Part shown: piece by piece, positions 43,125 through 53,369 of the stretch
Layout: every line of letters begins with the position of its first letter
Numbering within the stretch: position 1 is the first letter of the stretch
Origin: Rhizobium grahamii CCGE 502
GTDB taxonomy: Bacteria > Pseudomonadota > Alphaproteobacteria > Rhizobiales > Rhizobiaceae
DNA: 64,000 nt
NCBI RefSeq assembly: GCF_000298315.2
Contig: NZ_AEYE02000038.1
Coordinates: 124,001-188,000, forward strand
Reading direction: 5' to 3'
Program-made: the position numbers and the translations under genes
Notes under the pieces: generated by a model
What the model saw: only the letters and a program-made list of their open reading frames with translations
Told to the model about the DNA's origin: nothing
The model's database searches: none

Positions 43125-44870
43125 GTGACAGACTTTGCAGCAACATCGAGCAATAGGAGCGCCAATCCCGCCTCCGCCCTACGCGACTGCCGAACGGCCT
43201 TCATCGGCGTCGGCGTTGCAAGCGCACTCGTCAACATTCTCTATCTCACCGGCTCCTTCTTCATGCTCGAGGTTTATGACCGCGTGCTGCCGAGCCGGAG
43301 TATTCCTTCGCTCATCGCCCTCTGTCTCCTCGCACTGCTCCTCTATGGATTCCAGGGGATATTTGAGCTGACCCGGAACCGGATGCTCGTGCGTATCGCC
43401 GGCGCGCTCGACGAGAGCCTCAGCGGCCGCATCTATCGAGCGCTCGTCAAGGCACCGCTGAAGCTCAAGACGCGGGGGGACAGCCTTCAGGGCCTGCGCG
43501 ATTTCGATCAGGTCCGGTCATATCTTTCAGGCACTGGACCGTCCGCGCTCTTCGACCTGCCCTGGCTCCCTTTTTATGTGGTCATTTGCTTCCTGTTTCA
43601 CCCGATCATCGGAATGGTTGCCGTCGGCGGCGGGCTGATCCTCACGCTTCTCACATACCTCACCAATCGTGGCATCCAGGCGCCCGCAAAGAAGGCGGCC
43701 GAAGTCGGCGGATACCGCAACGCCTTTGCGCAGGCGTCGCAGCGCAATGCAGAGGTCGTTCAGGCTATGGGCATGTCTGGGCGCATGACTGAGCGTTGGG
43801 AGCGCCGCAACGCCGAATACCGTGAAGAGAACCGCCGTACCTCCGACATCGGCAACGGCTATGGGGCGATGTCGAAGGTGTTCCGTATGGCTCTGCAATC
43901 GGGAATGCTCGCGGCTGGAGCGGCACTAGTGATCGTGGGACAGGCGTCGCCCGGCATCATCATCGCTGGCTCCATCCTGACTGCCCGAGCGCTTGCTCCG
44001 GTGGAGCTCGCGATTAGCAATTGGCGCGGTCTCGTGTCTGCGCGCCAGAGCTGGCGGCGCTTAAAGGAATTGCTGGAAGCCCTACCCGAGACGGAAACGG
44101 CCTTGGCTCTGCCGAGCCCGCAACAGCGACTTAGCGTGGAGGCTCTAGCGAGCGGTCCGCCGGCGGCGCAGCGCCTTACCGTCCTGGACGTGACCTTCAC
44201 CATGCAAGCGGGCAGCGCCCTTGGCGTCATTGGCCCGAGCGCATCGGGAAAATCGTCGCTGGCGCGCGCCATCATCGGCGTCTGGCCCACCTATCGCGGC
44301 TCCGTCCGGCTCGACGGCGCAGCACTCGACCAATGGGATAGCGATGCTCTCGGCAAACATGTCGGCTACCTGCCTCAGGATGTCGAGCTCTTCGCCGGAA
44401 CCGTTGCCGAGAACATCGCTCGCTTTGTCCCGGATGCTACCTCCGAGGGGATCGTTGCCGCGGCCAAGGCTGCCGGAGTCAATGATCTGATCCTGCGTCT
44501 GCCGAACGGCTACGAGACCGAGATCGGCGAAGGCGGCATGGCACTTTCCGCAGGCCAGCGCCAGCGCGTCGCGCTGGCCCGGGCGCTTTACGGCGATCCC
44601 TTTCTGGTCGTCCTGGACGAGCCGAATTCCAATCTCGATGCAGAAGGCGAACAGGCGCTGAGCGAAGCGATCATGAATGTACGTACGCGCGGCGGCATCG
44701 TTGTGGTCGTCGCTCATCGCCCAAGCGCGCTTGCCAGCGTCGACTTCGTCCTGTCGATGCAGGAGGCCCGCATGCACGCCTTCGGCCCGAAGGAAGAAGT
44801 CCTTGGCAAGGTGCTGCGCCAGCAGCAGAGGCCGCTGAAGATCGTTGAAGGCCAGGAGATGAAGCAATGA
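43125..44870 (+). CDS. Type I secretion system ABC transporter (PrtD/PrsD-like)
   Basis: A 581-residue membrane-ATPase half transporter. About six membrane segments cover residues 20-300 (ALVNILYLTGSFFMLEVYDR, IPSLIALCLLALLLYGFQG). The ATPase has Walker A VIGPSASGKSSLARAIIG, Q-loop GYLPQDVELFAGTVAENIAR, signature LSAGQRQRVALARALYG and Walker B FLVVLDEPNSNLD. PrtD-type exporters secrete proteases, glycanases and RTX proteins without an N-terminal signal. I take the GTG at 43125 because GGGGAGACATTA precedes it and the protein length then matches the family; the frame up to 42990 has no ribosome site. It is coupled (ATGA) to the HlyD-like gene. The RTX protein at 34980-35801 is a likely cargo. 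Confidence 0.9.
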   Translation: MTDFAATSSNRSANPASALRDCRTAFIGVGVASALVNILYLTGSFFMLEVYDRVLPSRSIPSLIALCLLALLLYGFQGIFELTRNRMLVRIAGALDESLSGRIYRALVKAPLKLKTRGDSLQGLRDFDQVRSYLSGTGPSALFDLPWLPFYVVICFLFHPIIGMVAVGGGLILTLLTYLTNRGIQAPAKKAAEVGGYRNAFAQASQRNAEVVQAMGMSGRMTERWERRNAEYREENRRTSDIGNGYGAMSKVFRMALQSGMLAAGAALVIVGQASPGIIIAGSILTARALAPVELAISNWRGLVSARQSWRRLKELLEALPETETALALPSPQQRLSVEALASGPPAAQRLTVLDVTFTMQAGSALGVIGPSASGKSSLARAIIGVWPTYRGSVRLDGAALDQWDSDALGKHVGYLPQDVELFAGTVAENIARFVPDATSEGIVAAAKAAGVNDLILRLPNGYETEIGEGGMALSAGQRQRVALARALYGDPFLVVLDEPNSNLDAEGEQALSEAIMNVRTRGGIVVVVAHRPSALASVDFVLSMQEARMHAFGPKEEVLGKVLRQQQRPLKIVEGQEMKQ

Positions 44871-46180
44871 ACCGCATGCGCCAGACATCCAGTTCGCGCC
44901 GTTCGCTTTCACGTCACATGATCGGCGTTTCCGTGCTGGCGCTTGCGCTGGTCGGAGGCGTCGGCGGCTGGGCGGCGACAACGGAGCTGTCTAGCGCCGT
45001 GGTCGCCGGCGGCGTCGTCGTCGTCGACGACAACGTCAAGAAGATCCAGCACCTGACAGGCGGCATCGTCGGCGAACTCCTCGTCAAGGAAGGCGATCGT
45101 GTCAAAGCCGGACAGGTTCTGATCCGTCTCGACGGCACCACTGGACGCGCCAATCTCGCAATCGTTGAAAGCACCCTCGCGCAGCTCTATGCCCGTCACG
45201 CCCGGCTCCAGGCGGAGCGTATCGGTGCTGCCTCTTTCTCAGTCGATAAGGATCTCGGCCAGTTCATCTCCGGCGCGGCAGCGTCGAAGTTCATCGAAGG
45301 CGAGCAGAAGCTTTTCGCAAGCCGCAACTCGGCGCTTGCCGGCATGAAAAGCCAGCTCGCATCGAGAAAGGCGCAGCTCGCTGACGAGATCGAAGGCCTT
45401 ACGGTGCAGTCGAAGGGAAACGAGGATGCGCTCAAGCTGATCGAGGAAGAGCTAACTCGCGTCGATTCGCTCTATAGCCGCGGACTCGTGCCGGTCCAGC
45501 AGGTTACGACGCTGAAGCGCCAGCGCGCGGAGCTCGAAGGCGAGCGGGGACGGCAAGTCGCCGCGCGCGCCGCGGCCCGTGGAAAGCTGAGCGAAATCGA
45601 CCTGCAAATTCTACAGCTCGATGAGGACCGGCGCACGGAGATTTCCAAGGACCTAACTGAGGCCGAGGCGAAGATCGCCGAATATGAGGAGCGCCGCACG
45701 GCCGCAATGGATCAGTTGCGCCGTCTCGACATCACGGCGCCGGTTCCCGGGCGCGTCTACCAGCTCGCTGTCCACACCATCAACGGCGTCGTCATGGCAG
45801 GGGAAACGCTGATGCTCGTCGTACCTGAGGCAGATGATCTGACCGTGGAAGCCCGCGTAAACACTCGCGACATCGACCAGATCCGCGTTGGTCAGCCGGT
45901 CGAAATCCGCTTCAGCGCCTTCAACCAGCGCACCACGCCTGAGGTCGAGGCAGAGGTCGCGACGGTCGCTCCTGATCTCGTGACTGATCAGCGCACAGGG
46001 GACACCTATTATCCGCTGCGGATCCGCCCCAAGCCAGAAAGTCTCGCCAAGCTCAAGGGCCTCTCACTGTACCCTGGAATGCCCGCCGAGGTCTTCATCA
46101 AGATTGCCGACCGTACCGTCATCTCCTATCTGACGAAGCCGCTCACCGACCAGATGCAGCATGCGTTCCGGGAGGATTGA
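44867..46180 (+). CDS. Type I secretion membrane-fusion protein (HlyD/PrtE/PrsE-like)
   Basis: A 437-residue adaptor. One membrane segment (residues about 17-40, GVSVLALALVGGVGGWAAT) is followed by a lipoyl-like half (GGIVGELLVKEGDRVKAGQV), a long coiled coil (residues about 85-290) and the closing half with LDITAPVPGRVYQLAVHTIN and the beta-barrel ending LYPGMPAEVFIKIADRTVIS. It links the inner-membrane exporter to an outer-membrane TolC-type channel, which is not in the window. The ATG overlaps the exporter stop. Confidence 0.9.
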   Translation: MNRMRQTSSSRRSLSRHMIGVSVLALALVGGVGGWAATTELSSAVVAGGVVVVDDNVKKIQHLTGGIVGELLVKEGDRVKAGQVLIRLDGTTGRANLAIVESTLAQLYARHARLQAERIGAASFSVDKDLGQFISGAAASKFIEGEQKLFASRNSALAGMKSQLASRKAQLADEIEGLTVQSKGNEDALKLIEEELTRVDSLYSRGLVPVQQVTTLKRQRAELEGERGRQVAARAAARGKLSEIDLQILQLDEDRRTEISKDLTEAEAKIAEYEERRTAAMDQLRRLDITAPVPGRVYQLAVHTINGVVMAGETLMLVVPEADDLTVEARVNTRDIDQIRVGQPVEIRFSAFNQRTTPEVEAEVATVAPDLVTDQRTGDTYYPLRIRPKPESLAKLKGLSLYPGMPAEVFIKIADRTVISYLTKPLTDQMQHAFRED

Positions 46181-46834
46181 ATACCGCGTGGCTGGAGCGG
46201 CGAGGTGGATATCGGCGAAAGAGGTGGGCCTGGGCGGGGCAGCGAGCGAGGGTCGGAGAAGCTACCTGGCCAGACTTTCGCCTTTGCTCAATGGAAGTCG
46301 ACGATGCTGCTCCTCAGCTTCACGCGCTGTTATCGGAGATATGGACATGGAGAGAGGGGGCTTGCAAACCATCGACGACCCGTTCGGCACGAGGTCATCA
46401 CCATGTCTTACGAGCTGTGTTACCTATATCGCCGCCGTCTGGCACGATAAACTCGGTCACCTTGAGATCCCATCAGAGGTGAGTAGCCGCCTCGCACAGT
46501 GGCAGTAGTGTAGTCGCTAGCTCTCTGGAGGCTAATGATGCAAATAACAGTAGATCGAACTCAAGCACGGGCCGCTACCCTTGCGATCTTGGCTCAATTT
46601 TCGTCTAGTTGGAATTAAAGCAAATCAACATGGCTCGTCACAGCTCTGTCGCCTGGCAGCGAAAAGATGTCTCGCCACACTGCCAGCGGCGGCGATATCG
46701 CCGACTTGTTCTCGTGTGTCGCGGCCCATGGAATCCGGCAAAGTTCCACCTCACCTATTCCCCGATGCTCGGCCGACTTATGGCTTCGGCGGATCGCTGC
46801 CCTTCTCACCAGGCAGCGGCGAGCGCCGATCAGA
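46181..46834. other. Long stretch without a supported gene between exporter and yej operon
   Basis: Several overlapping short frames exist, but none has a recognised product or good ribosome site. The region separates convergent transcripts. No clear hairpin was found directly after the HlyD-like gene. Confidence 0.4.
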
Positions 46835-46912
46835 CGGCCGTTTTGAGGACGCGGGCAACGGTGTCAGGGTCGAACTTCAGATCGACAAGAATGGGCGGTT
46901 TTGCGGACATAA
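46835..46912 (-). pseudogene. Short truncated ORF directly downstream of yejF
   Basis: Seven bases after the yejF stop an ATG opens MSAKPPILVDLKFDPDTVAR and stops after about 25 codons. It reads like the start of a larger enzyme cut off soon after its beginning. I do not recognise the family with any confidence. It could be the remains of a fifth gene of the yej operon. Confidence 0.35.
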
Positions 46913-46918
46913 TCGTCT

Positions 46919-48556
46919 TTACTGTTGGACGGCGGGCGTCGAGACCGTCTCGATGTTGAAGGCGGCAGCCATCAGCGCCTTGGTATAGTCGTCCTTCGGT
47001 GCACCGAAGATATCGGCGGACGATCCCTGTTCGACGACCTTGCCGAAGCGCATGACGATGACGTCGTTTGCCAGCGCCTTCACCACCTTCAGGTCGTGGC
47101 TGATGAAGAGATAGGCGAGGTCGTGCTTCTTCTGCAGGTCACGCAGGAGATCCACCACCTGCGCCTGGACGCTCATGTCGAGCGCCGATGTCGGCTCGTC
47201 CAGCATCACGAAGCGCGGTTTCAACACCATGGCGCGGGCAATGGCGATACGCTGGCGCTGCCCGCCGGAGAACTCGTGCGGATACCGCCAGCGGGTCAGC
47301 AGATCGAGCCCGACTTCCTCCAGGGCCCAGCAGACCCGCTGGTCGCGCTCTTCGTAGGAAAGCGAGCGCTCATGGACCTTGAGGCCTTCGGCGATGATGT
47401 CGCCAACCGACATGCGCGGACTGAGTGAGCCGTAGGGATCCTGGAATACCACCTGCAGCTGGTTCCGGAGGGGGCGCATTTCCGTAAATGAATAGCTGGC
47501 TATATCCTTGCCGACGAAGCTGATCCGGCCCTGCGAAGAGATCAGCCGCGTTAGCGCCAGACCGAGCGTCGTCTTGCCGGAACCGGACTCGCCGACGACG
47601 CCTAGCGTCTGGCCGGCACGCAGCTGCAGGTCGATGCCGTCGACGGCCTTCACATGGTCGACCACCTTGCGCATCAGCCCGGCCTTGATCGGGAACCAGA
47701 CGCGGATATCCGATCCCTGCATCACGATCGGCTTCGAAGAATCGGCAACAGGCGGTTCGCCGCGCGGCTCGGAGGCAAGGAGATGCCGGGTATAGTCGTG
47801 CTTCGGATTGCGGAAGACCTCTTCCACCGTGCCGGTCTCGACGATCTTGCCCTTGGTCATCACGCAGACCCGATCGGCAAACTTTCGCACGATGCCGAGA
47901 TCGTGAGTGATGAACAGCATCGACATGCCATGCTGGCCCTTCAGCTGTCGCAGCAGTTCGAGGATCTGCGCCTGCACGGTCACGTCGAGCGCGGTCGTCG
48001 GCTCGTCGGCGATCAGAAGCTCTGGCCGGTTGGCCAGCGCCATGGCAATCATCACGCGTTGCCGCTGGCCGCCTGACAGTTCGTGCGGATAGGCTTTCAG
48101 CCGCTTCTCCGGCTCGCGAATGCCCACCTGGTTCAGCAATTCGAGGATACGCTTGCGCGCCGCCTGTCCCGTCACGCCCTGGTGCAGCTCGAGAATCTCG
48201 GCGATCTGCTTCTCGATCGTGTGCAGCGGGTTGAGCGAGGTCATCGGCTCCTGAAAGATCATCGTGATGTCGTTGCCGCGCACCTCGCGCAACGCCTTGT
48301 CGGATGCCTTGAGAAGGTCCTTGCCCTTGAACAGGATTTCGCCAGAGGGATGGCTGGCGGAGGGGTAGGGGAGCAGCCGCAGGATCGAGTTGGCGGAGAC
48401 CGACTTGCCCGAACCGGACTCGCCGACCAGCGCCACGACCTCGCCCTTGCGGATATCGAAGGAGACGCGATCGACAGCCAGCGATGTTTCTCCACCCTGG
48501 TGGAATGCCACCGAGAGATCGCGAACGGACAGCAGTGTTTCAGCAGCGTCACTCAT
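46919..48556 (-). CDS. yejF: Oligopeptide-type ABC transporter ATPase with two nucleotide-binding domains (YejF-like)
   Basis: A 545-residue tandem ATPase. The first domain has Walker [21 protein letters not shown], signature [20 protein letters not shown] and Walker [15 protein letters not shown]. The second has [38 protein letters not shown] and [14 protein letters not shown]. The linker [19 protein letters not shown] is as in YejF. It powers import of peptides through YejBE. The ATG at 48556 overlaps the YejE stop (ATGA); the longer frame lies inside yejE. Confidence 0.9.
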   Translation of the reverse strand: MSDAAETLLSVRDLSVAFHQGGETSLAVDRVSFDIRKGEVVALVGESGSGKSVSANSILRLLPYPSASHPSGEILFKGKDLLKASDKALREVRGNDITMIFQEPMTSLNPLHTIEKQIAEILELHQGVTGQAARKRILELLNQVGIREPEKRLKAYPHELSGGQRQRVMIAMALANRPELLIADEPTTALDVTVQAQILELLRQLKGQHGMSMLFITHDLGIVRKFADRVCVMTKGKIVETGTVEEVFRNPKHDYTRHLLASEPRGEPPVADSSKPIVMQGSDIRVWFPIKAGLMRKVVDHVKAVDGIDLQLRAGQTLGVVGESGSGKTTLGLALTRLISSQGRISFVGKDIASYSFTEMRPLRNQLQVVFQDPYGSLSPRMSVGDIIAEGLKVHERSLSYEERDQRVCWALEEVGLDLLTRWRYPHEFSGGQRQRIAIARAMVLKPRFVMLDEPTSALDMSVQAQVVDLLRDLQKKHDLAYLFISHDLKVVKALANDVIVMRFGKVVEQGSSADIFGAPKDDYTKALMAAAFNIETVSTPAVQQ

Positions 48557-49701
48557 TGAAACGTCTTCCTGGGATCGAATGCGTCGCGAACCGCCTCGCC
48601 GATGAAGATCAAGAGCGACAGCATGATCGACATGGTGAAGAACGCGGTCAGCCCGAGCCACGGCGCCTGCAGGTTGGCCTTGCCCTGGGCGATCATCTCG
48701 CCGAGCGAAGGGGAGCCCGGCGGCATGCCGAAGCCGAGGAAGTCGAGCGACGTCAGCGTGGTGATCGAGCCCGACAGGATGAACGGCAGGAAGGTCAGCG
48801 TCGCCACCATCGCGTTCGGCAGCAGGTGCCGCCACATGATGGTGCGGTTGCCGACACCGAGCGCGCGCGCTGCCCTGACATATTCGAAATTGCGTGCTCG
48901 CAGGAATTCGGCGCGCACGACGCCGACGAAGCCGACCCAGGAGAACAGCAGCATGATCCCGAGCAGCACGAAGAAGCCGGGTGGCAGGATGGCCGCGATG
49001 ATCAAGAGGATGTAGAGCACCGGCATCGACGACCAGATCTCGATGAAGCGCTGCAGAAGCAAGTCCGTCCAGCCGCCGAAATAGCCCTGGATCGCACCGG
49101 CGGTGACGCCGATGACGGCCGAGCAGATCGTCAGCACGAGGCCGAACAGCACGGAGATGCGGAAGCCGTAAATGACGCGGGCAAGCACGTCACGTGCCTG
49201 ATCGTCCGTGCCGAGCCAATTGAGGTTGCCGAAGTTGCAGCCGGGGTCGGTCGCGCCCTGCCGATATCCGGAGCAGCGCTCCTCCTTGCTCATCAGCCAG
49301 AAGGGCGCGGTCGGCGCCGAATGCGGGATATTCGAGTTGACCGAACGATAGGAGTAGTGGATCGGCGGCCAGATCATCCAGCCATTGGCGTTGATCTCGT
49401 CCGAGATCACGTCGGAGCGGTAGTCGGTCTCGGCGAGGAACCCGCCGAACTTCTCTTCCGGATAATTGACCAGCACAGGAAAGAGTATCTCGCCCTTGTA
49501 GGACGCGACGATCGGCCGGTCGTTGGCGATGAACTCGGCAAACAGGCTGAGCACGAACAGCACGAGGAACAGCCAGAGCGACCAGTAGCCGCGGCGATTG
49601 GCCTTGAAATTCTTCCAGCGGCGGATGTTGGTCGGCGACAGCAGCCCCTTGCGCGGCGGCTTGACCGGCGTTGCGGTGGTTGGATTGGCGGCGGTGTCCA
49701 T
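48553..49701 (-). CDS. yejE: Oligopeptide-type ABC transporter permease YejE-like
   Basis: A 382-residue permease. A membrane anchor near residue 40-60 (GYWSLWLFLVLFVLSLFAEF) leads into a large periplasmic loop with WPPIHYSYRSVNSNIPHSAP, characteristic of YejE, then five membrane segments with the EAA-like loop YVRAARALGVGNRTIMWRHL. The ATG at 49701 overlaps the stop of yejB; the longer frame lies within yejB and is a shadow. Confidence 0.9.
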   Translation of the reverse strand: MDTAANPTTATPVKPPRKGLLSPTNIRRWKNFKANRRGYWSLWLFLVLFVLSLFAEFIANDRPIVASYKGEILFPVLVNYPEEKFGGFLAETDYRSDVISDEINANGWMIWPPIHYSYRSVNSNIPHSAPTAPFWLMSKEERCSGYRQGATDPGCNFGNLNWLGTDDQARDVLARVIYGFRISVLFGLVLTICSAVIGVTAGAIQGYFGGWTDLLLQRFIEIWSSMPVLYILLIIAAILPPGFFVLLGIMLLFSWVGFVGVVRAEFLRARNFEYVRAARALGVGNRTIMWRHLLPNAMVATLTFLPFILSGSITTLTSLDFLGFGMPPGSPSLGEMIAQGKANLQAPWLGLTAFFTMSIMLSLLIFIGEAVRDAFDPRKTFQ

Positions 49702-50795
49702 CAGACGTCCCTCCGCTCGAAGTCGATGCGCGGATCGATCCAGGTGTAGATCAGGTCGGAGATCAGGCTGACGAACAGGCCGAGCAGCGAGAAGATGTAG
49801 AGCGTCGCAAACACGATCGGGTAGTCGCGGTTGACAACTGAGAGGTAGCCGAGGCGCCCGAGGCCATCGAGGGAGAAGATGTTCTCGATCAGCAGCGAGC
49901 CGGTGAAGAAGGCGGAGATGAAGGCGCCGGGAAAGCCGGCGATGATGATCAGCATGGCGTTGCGGAAGACGTGACCGTAAAGCACCTTCCGCTCGTTCAG
50001 ACCCTTGGCCCGCGCAGTCACCACATACTGCTTCTTTATCTCCTCGATGAAGGAATTCTTGGTCAGCAGCGTCGTCGTCGCGAAGGCGGCAAGCGAGAGC
50101 GAGATCAGCGGCAGCGTCAGGTGCCAGAAATAGTCGAGCGGCTTCTGCCACCAGGCGAGCTGATCGAAATTGTCGGAGACGAGGCCGCGCAGCGGGAACC
50201 AGTCGTAGAAGGATCCGCCCGCAAAGAGCACGATCAAGAGGATGCCGAACAGGAAGCTCGGAACGGCATAGCCGATGATGATGACCCCCGAGGTCCAGAC
50301 GTCGAAGGTCGAGCCGTCCTTGACAGCCTTGCGGATGCCGAGCGGGATCGAGATGCCGTATGAAAAGATCATGATCCAGACGCCGAGCGAGGCGGACACC
50401 GGCAACTTGTCCTTGATCAGTTCGAGAACCGTGGTGTTGCGGAAGAAGCTCTCGCCGAAATCGAAGCGAATGTAGTTCCACATCATCTCGCCGAAGCGCG
50501 TCAGCGGCGGCTTGTCGAAGCCGAACTGCTTTTCGAGCTTGGCGATCAATTCGGGATCGAGCCCTTGGGCGCCGCGGTATTTCGAACTGCCTTCATCGAG
50601 GCCACCGCCGCCGAGGAGATCGCCGCCGCCGCCAGAAAGACGAGAATCGGCGCCCTGCGCATCGCCGGTCAGCTGTGCGATGACCTGCTCGACCGGACCA
50701 CCGGGGGCGAGTTGAACGACGATGAAGGAAATCGCCATAATGCCCACGATGGTCGGGATCATCAAAAGCACGCGGCGAAGAATATAGGCGCCCAT
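49701..50795 (-). CDS. yejB: Oligopeptide-type ABC transporter permease YejB-like
   Basis: A 364-residue permease with six membrane segments, starting [21 protein letters not shown] YejB-specific loop rich in Gly ([20 protein letters not shown]) sits near residue 50, and the EAA-like loop is [20 protein letters not shown]. It forms the channel with YejE. It lies 46 bp downstream of the yejA-like gene. Confidence 0.9.
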   Translation of the reverse strand: MGAYILRRVLLMIPTIVGIMAISFIVVQLAPGGPVEQVIAQLTGDAQGADSRLSGGGGDLLGGGGLDEGSSKYRGAQGLDPELIAKLEKQFGFDKPPLTRFGEMMWNYIRFDFGESFFRNTTVLELIKDKLPVSASLGVWIMIFSYGISIPLGIRKAVKDGSTFDVWTSGVIIIGYAVPSFLFGILLIVLFAGGSFYDWFPLRGLVSDNFDQLAWWQKPLDYFWHLTLPLISLSLAAFATTTLLTKNSFIEEIKKQYVVTARAKGLNERKVLYGHVFRNAMLIIIAGFPGAFISAFFTGSLLIENIFSLDGLGRLGYLSVVNRDYPIVFATLYIFSLLGLFVSLISDLIYTWIDPRIDFERRDV

Positions 50796-50841
50796 CAGCT
50801 TTCAGCCTCCGGAGCCCACAGCCCCTGCATTGCAAGCCTGC

Positions 50842-53013
50842 TCATTTCGCGGTGGTGGACCACCAGGCATCCGGAAAACCAAGGCCATAGGTCGGATATT
50901 CGGCCGGGCGGGTGATCGTGTTCCAGTAAGCGATCGATTGCGTGTCGCGATAATACAGTGGCACGACATAGTTCCCCGCCAAGAGCACCCGGTCCATGGC
51001 CTTGATCGCGGCGACCTTTTCATCGCGGTTGGGCGCGAAGATGATCATGCGAATGAGCTCATCGACGGCCGGGTTGGCGATACCGGCATAATTGCGAGAA
51101 CCTTGCTGGTTGGCCGAGCGGGACCCCCAAAACATGGCCTGCTCGTTGCCGGGATTCATTGTCTCAACCCAGGTATTCCAGATCATGTCGTAGTCGAAGC
51201 TGCGCACCCGGTTTGCATATTGCGAGGCATCCACAGTCCGAACCCGAGCATCTATCCCGATTTTCTTCAGGGTGTTCGCATAGGGCACCGCCCAGCGCTC
51301 CAACGTAGGGCTCGGCAACAGGATCTCGAAACTCATCGGCTGGCTAGTCTTGGTGTTGACCATCTGGTTGTTCTTGAGCTGCCAGCCGGCTTCTTTCAAC
51401 AATGAGATCGCGGTGCGGAGGTTTTCGCGACTTTTCTGCGGATCACCACCGACCGGATTCGTATAAGGCGTGGTGAAGACCTCCGGCGGAACCTTGTCCT
51501 TCAGGCCCTGCAATATTTCAAGTTCCCGCTCCCGAGGCAATCCGGAGGAGGCGAGGTCGGTGTTCCAGAAATAGCTGTTGATGCGCTGGTAGCTGTTGAG
51601 AGCAAGCGAGCGGTTCAGTTCCTCAAAATCGAAACCGTAATTCAACGCCTTGCGAACCCTGATGTCCTTGAACAGGTCGCGCCGCATGTTGGGTACCAGA
51701 GCCTGCATGACGCCCTTTGCGCGCAGTGGATTGGCGACGTCCTCTTTCTTCACGCGCCCGTCCTTGACGCCGGGGAAATCATATCCAGTCGCCCAGCGGG
51801 CAGCGGTCGTCTCCTGCCAATAGTCGCTGTTACCGGCCCTAAAATCCTCGAACTGCGCGTCCCGGTCAGCGAAATAGGTGTAAGTGATCGACCCGAAATT
51901 GTTCTGCCCGACGTTCACGTTGAGGTCCTTGCCCCAATAGTCGTCGCGCAATTCGTAGCGGATCGTTGCGCCGGGCGAGAAGGAAGCGATTTTATAAGGA
52001 CCCGAACCCATTACGGGCTCTAGCGTCGTCTTGGAAATATCGCGCGGCTTGCCGTCCGGCCCCGTGCCCTCCCACCAGTGCTTCGGCACTATGGTCAACT
52101 GTCCAAGAATATTGGGAAGCTCCTTATTGTTCTTCTCGTCGAAGATGAAGGTCACGTCGCGTTCGCCCGTCTTCTCTGCCTTAACGACATGCTTGTAGTA
52201 GTTGGACAGGAGTTGATTGAGCTCCTTCGATCGGTCGAAACTGAAAACGACGTCCTCCGGCGTCACCGAGCTTCCGTCGGCCCACTGGGCCTCCTTGCGC
52301 AGCCGGAACGTCGCTCGCGATACGTCCTCGGGAAAGGAAACGCCTTCTGCCAGCAGCCCATAGGAGGAGAGCAGCTCGTCATCAGGCGATTTCATAAGTG
52401 TTTCAAAAGGCAGCGTCAGGCCAACCGCCTTTACCCCCTTCGAAAGCAACGGGTTGAAGGTATCGTAGGTACCGGAGGCGGAAAGGCGCAGATTGCCGCC
52501 CTTAGGCGCCTCGGGATTGACGTAGTCAAAATGCTTGAAGCCGGGCTTGTATTTCAGCTCGCTGATGACGGAACTGCCGATCTGGAAATTTGGCTCCTGG
52601 GCTTTGACAGGCAGGGCCGCCGCGCCCAGCACCACAAGAGCGGCAACCAGTCTTCTCCTCGACCCGACAAACGCTATTCGCAAACCGCTATTTCGGCTAG
52701 GGCGAGAATAAGGGAAATAGAGGCGCAAAAGACGGTGCGCCAGCCCGACAACCGGTAACTTGAGTTTCTCCTGTTGTTCGGTCAGCCTACCTCGTCCCTG
52801 TAGGGTGCGGACGATGCCATCCTGGGTAAGGGCTGTAAAGTCATTGCGGAGCGTGTGGCGGTTGACACAAAATTCCTCTGCAGATGTAATTTTCGGCGGC
52901 GCTATGCCGATCTCGTTGTCAACGCTACTTCCGATCGCTTCGCGGACCTGATCCGCTATCTGACGCCAAAGCGCCACCCTGGTCTGCCTCTGAACTCGCT
53001 TCACTTCAGCCAT
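50842..53013 (-). CDS. yejA: YejA-like peptide-binding protein fused to a PhnF/GntR-type DNA-binding domain
   Basis: The 723-residue frame has two unlike parts. Residues about 10-85 are the winged helix of the GntR/PhnF type (TRVALWRQIADQVREAI, EEFCVNRHTLRNDFTALTQD, GIVRTLQGRGRL). From about residue 111 a signal peptide (RRRLVAALVVLGAAALPVKA) leads to a full-length YejA binding protein (SELKYKPGFKHFDYVNPEAP, DYWGKDLNVNVGQNNFGSIT, the SBP_bac_5 pattern). The join near residues 87-110 deletes the UTRA ligand domain of PhnF and the normal yejA start. A TTG at 52683 could start the secreted part alone. A cytoplasmic regulator domain and an exported protein cannot both work in one chain, so this is probably a deletion scar or a double-start arrangement. 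Confidence 0.8.
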   Translation of the reverse strand: MAEVKRVQRQTRVALWRQIADQVREAIGSSVDNEIGIAPPKITSAEEFCVNRHTLRNDFTALTQDGIVRTLQGRGRLTEQQEKLKLPVVGLAHRLLRLYFPYSRPSRNSGLRIAFVGSRRRLVAALVVLGAAALPVKAQEPNFQIGSSVISELKYKPGFKHFDYVNPEAPKGGNLRLSASGTYDTFNPLLSKGVKAVGLTLPFETLMKSPDDELLSSYGLLAEGVSFPEDVSRATFRLRKEAQWADGSSVTPEDVVFSFDRSKELNQLLSNYYKHVVKAEKTGERDVTFIFDEKNNKELPNILGQLTIVPKHWWEGTGPDGKPRDISKTTLEPVMGSGPYKIASFSPGATIRYELRDDYWGKDLNVNVGQNNFGSITYTYFADRDAQFEDFRAGNSDYWQETTAARWATGYDFPGVKDGRVKKEDVANPLRAKGVMQALVPNMRRDLFKDIRVRKALNYGFDFEELNRSLALNSYQRINSYFWNTDLASSGLPRERELEILQGLKDKVPPEVFTTPYTNPVGGDPQKSRENLRTAISLLKEAGWQLKNNQMVNTKTSQPMSFEILLPSPTLERWAVPYANTLKKIGIDARVRTVDASQYANRVRSFDYDMIWNTWVETMNPGNEQAMFWGSRSANQQGSRNYAGIANPAVDELIRMIIFAPNRDEKVAAIKAMDRVLLAGNYVVPLYYRDTQSIAYWNTITRPAEYPTYGLGFPDAWWSTTAK

Positions 53014-53369
53014 CGTAAACCCTCTACCTGCACAAAAATTGCGGGAACCAAAACGTCGCTAGAATCGGCGACTGCATATAGCCGGCGGTCACTTGTGCGG
53101 AGACCGCTGCAAACACCGCATAAGCTTGATGAAGCTACCTTCATGAATAATCGCCATCGATCGGTAAAATTCATTGTTTGGATAGGGGCAATCCATTCCA
53201 TGAATTCCGGCAGCAAAGGCAGAAGGTGAAAAAGCGGCGACCACCGAGTCGTCCATGGGAGTTCTCTAATCACGGTTGTCAGGCTGGCTTCCGTTTGCAT
53301 CGCTGGTCAGGTCCATGGTTCTCTTCGAGGTCGGCTCTTTGACCGCCTCACCATGGCATTGGATTAGGC
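53014..53369. other. Upstream region of the PhnF-YejA frame; no gene seen
   Basis: No supported gene. It should hold the promoter of the fused gene. The frames here have no known products. Confidence 0.35.

Noticed and set aside
48484-49749. Plus-strand open frame of 421 codons opposite the yejE gene
   Set aside because: It is the mirror of a real permease with clear motifs, is extremely rich in Arg, Glu and His, and has no ribosome site. High G+C produces such shadows.
52078-52758. Plus-strand open frame of 226 codons opposite the YejA-like gene
   Set aside because: It overlaps a binding protein with unmistakable family motifs and has no recognisable product.
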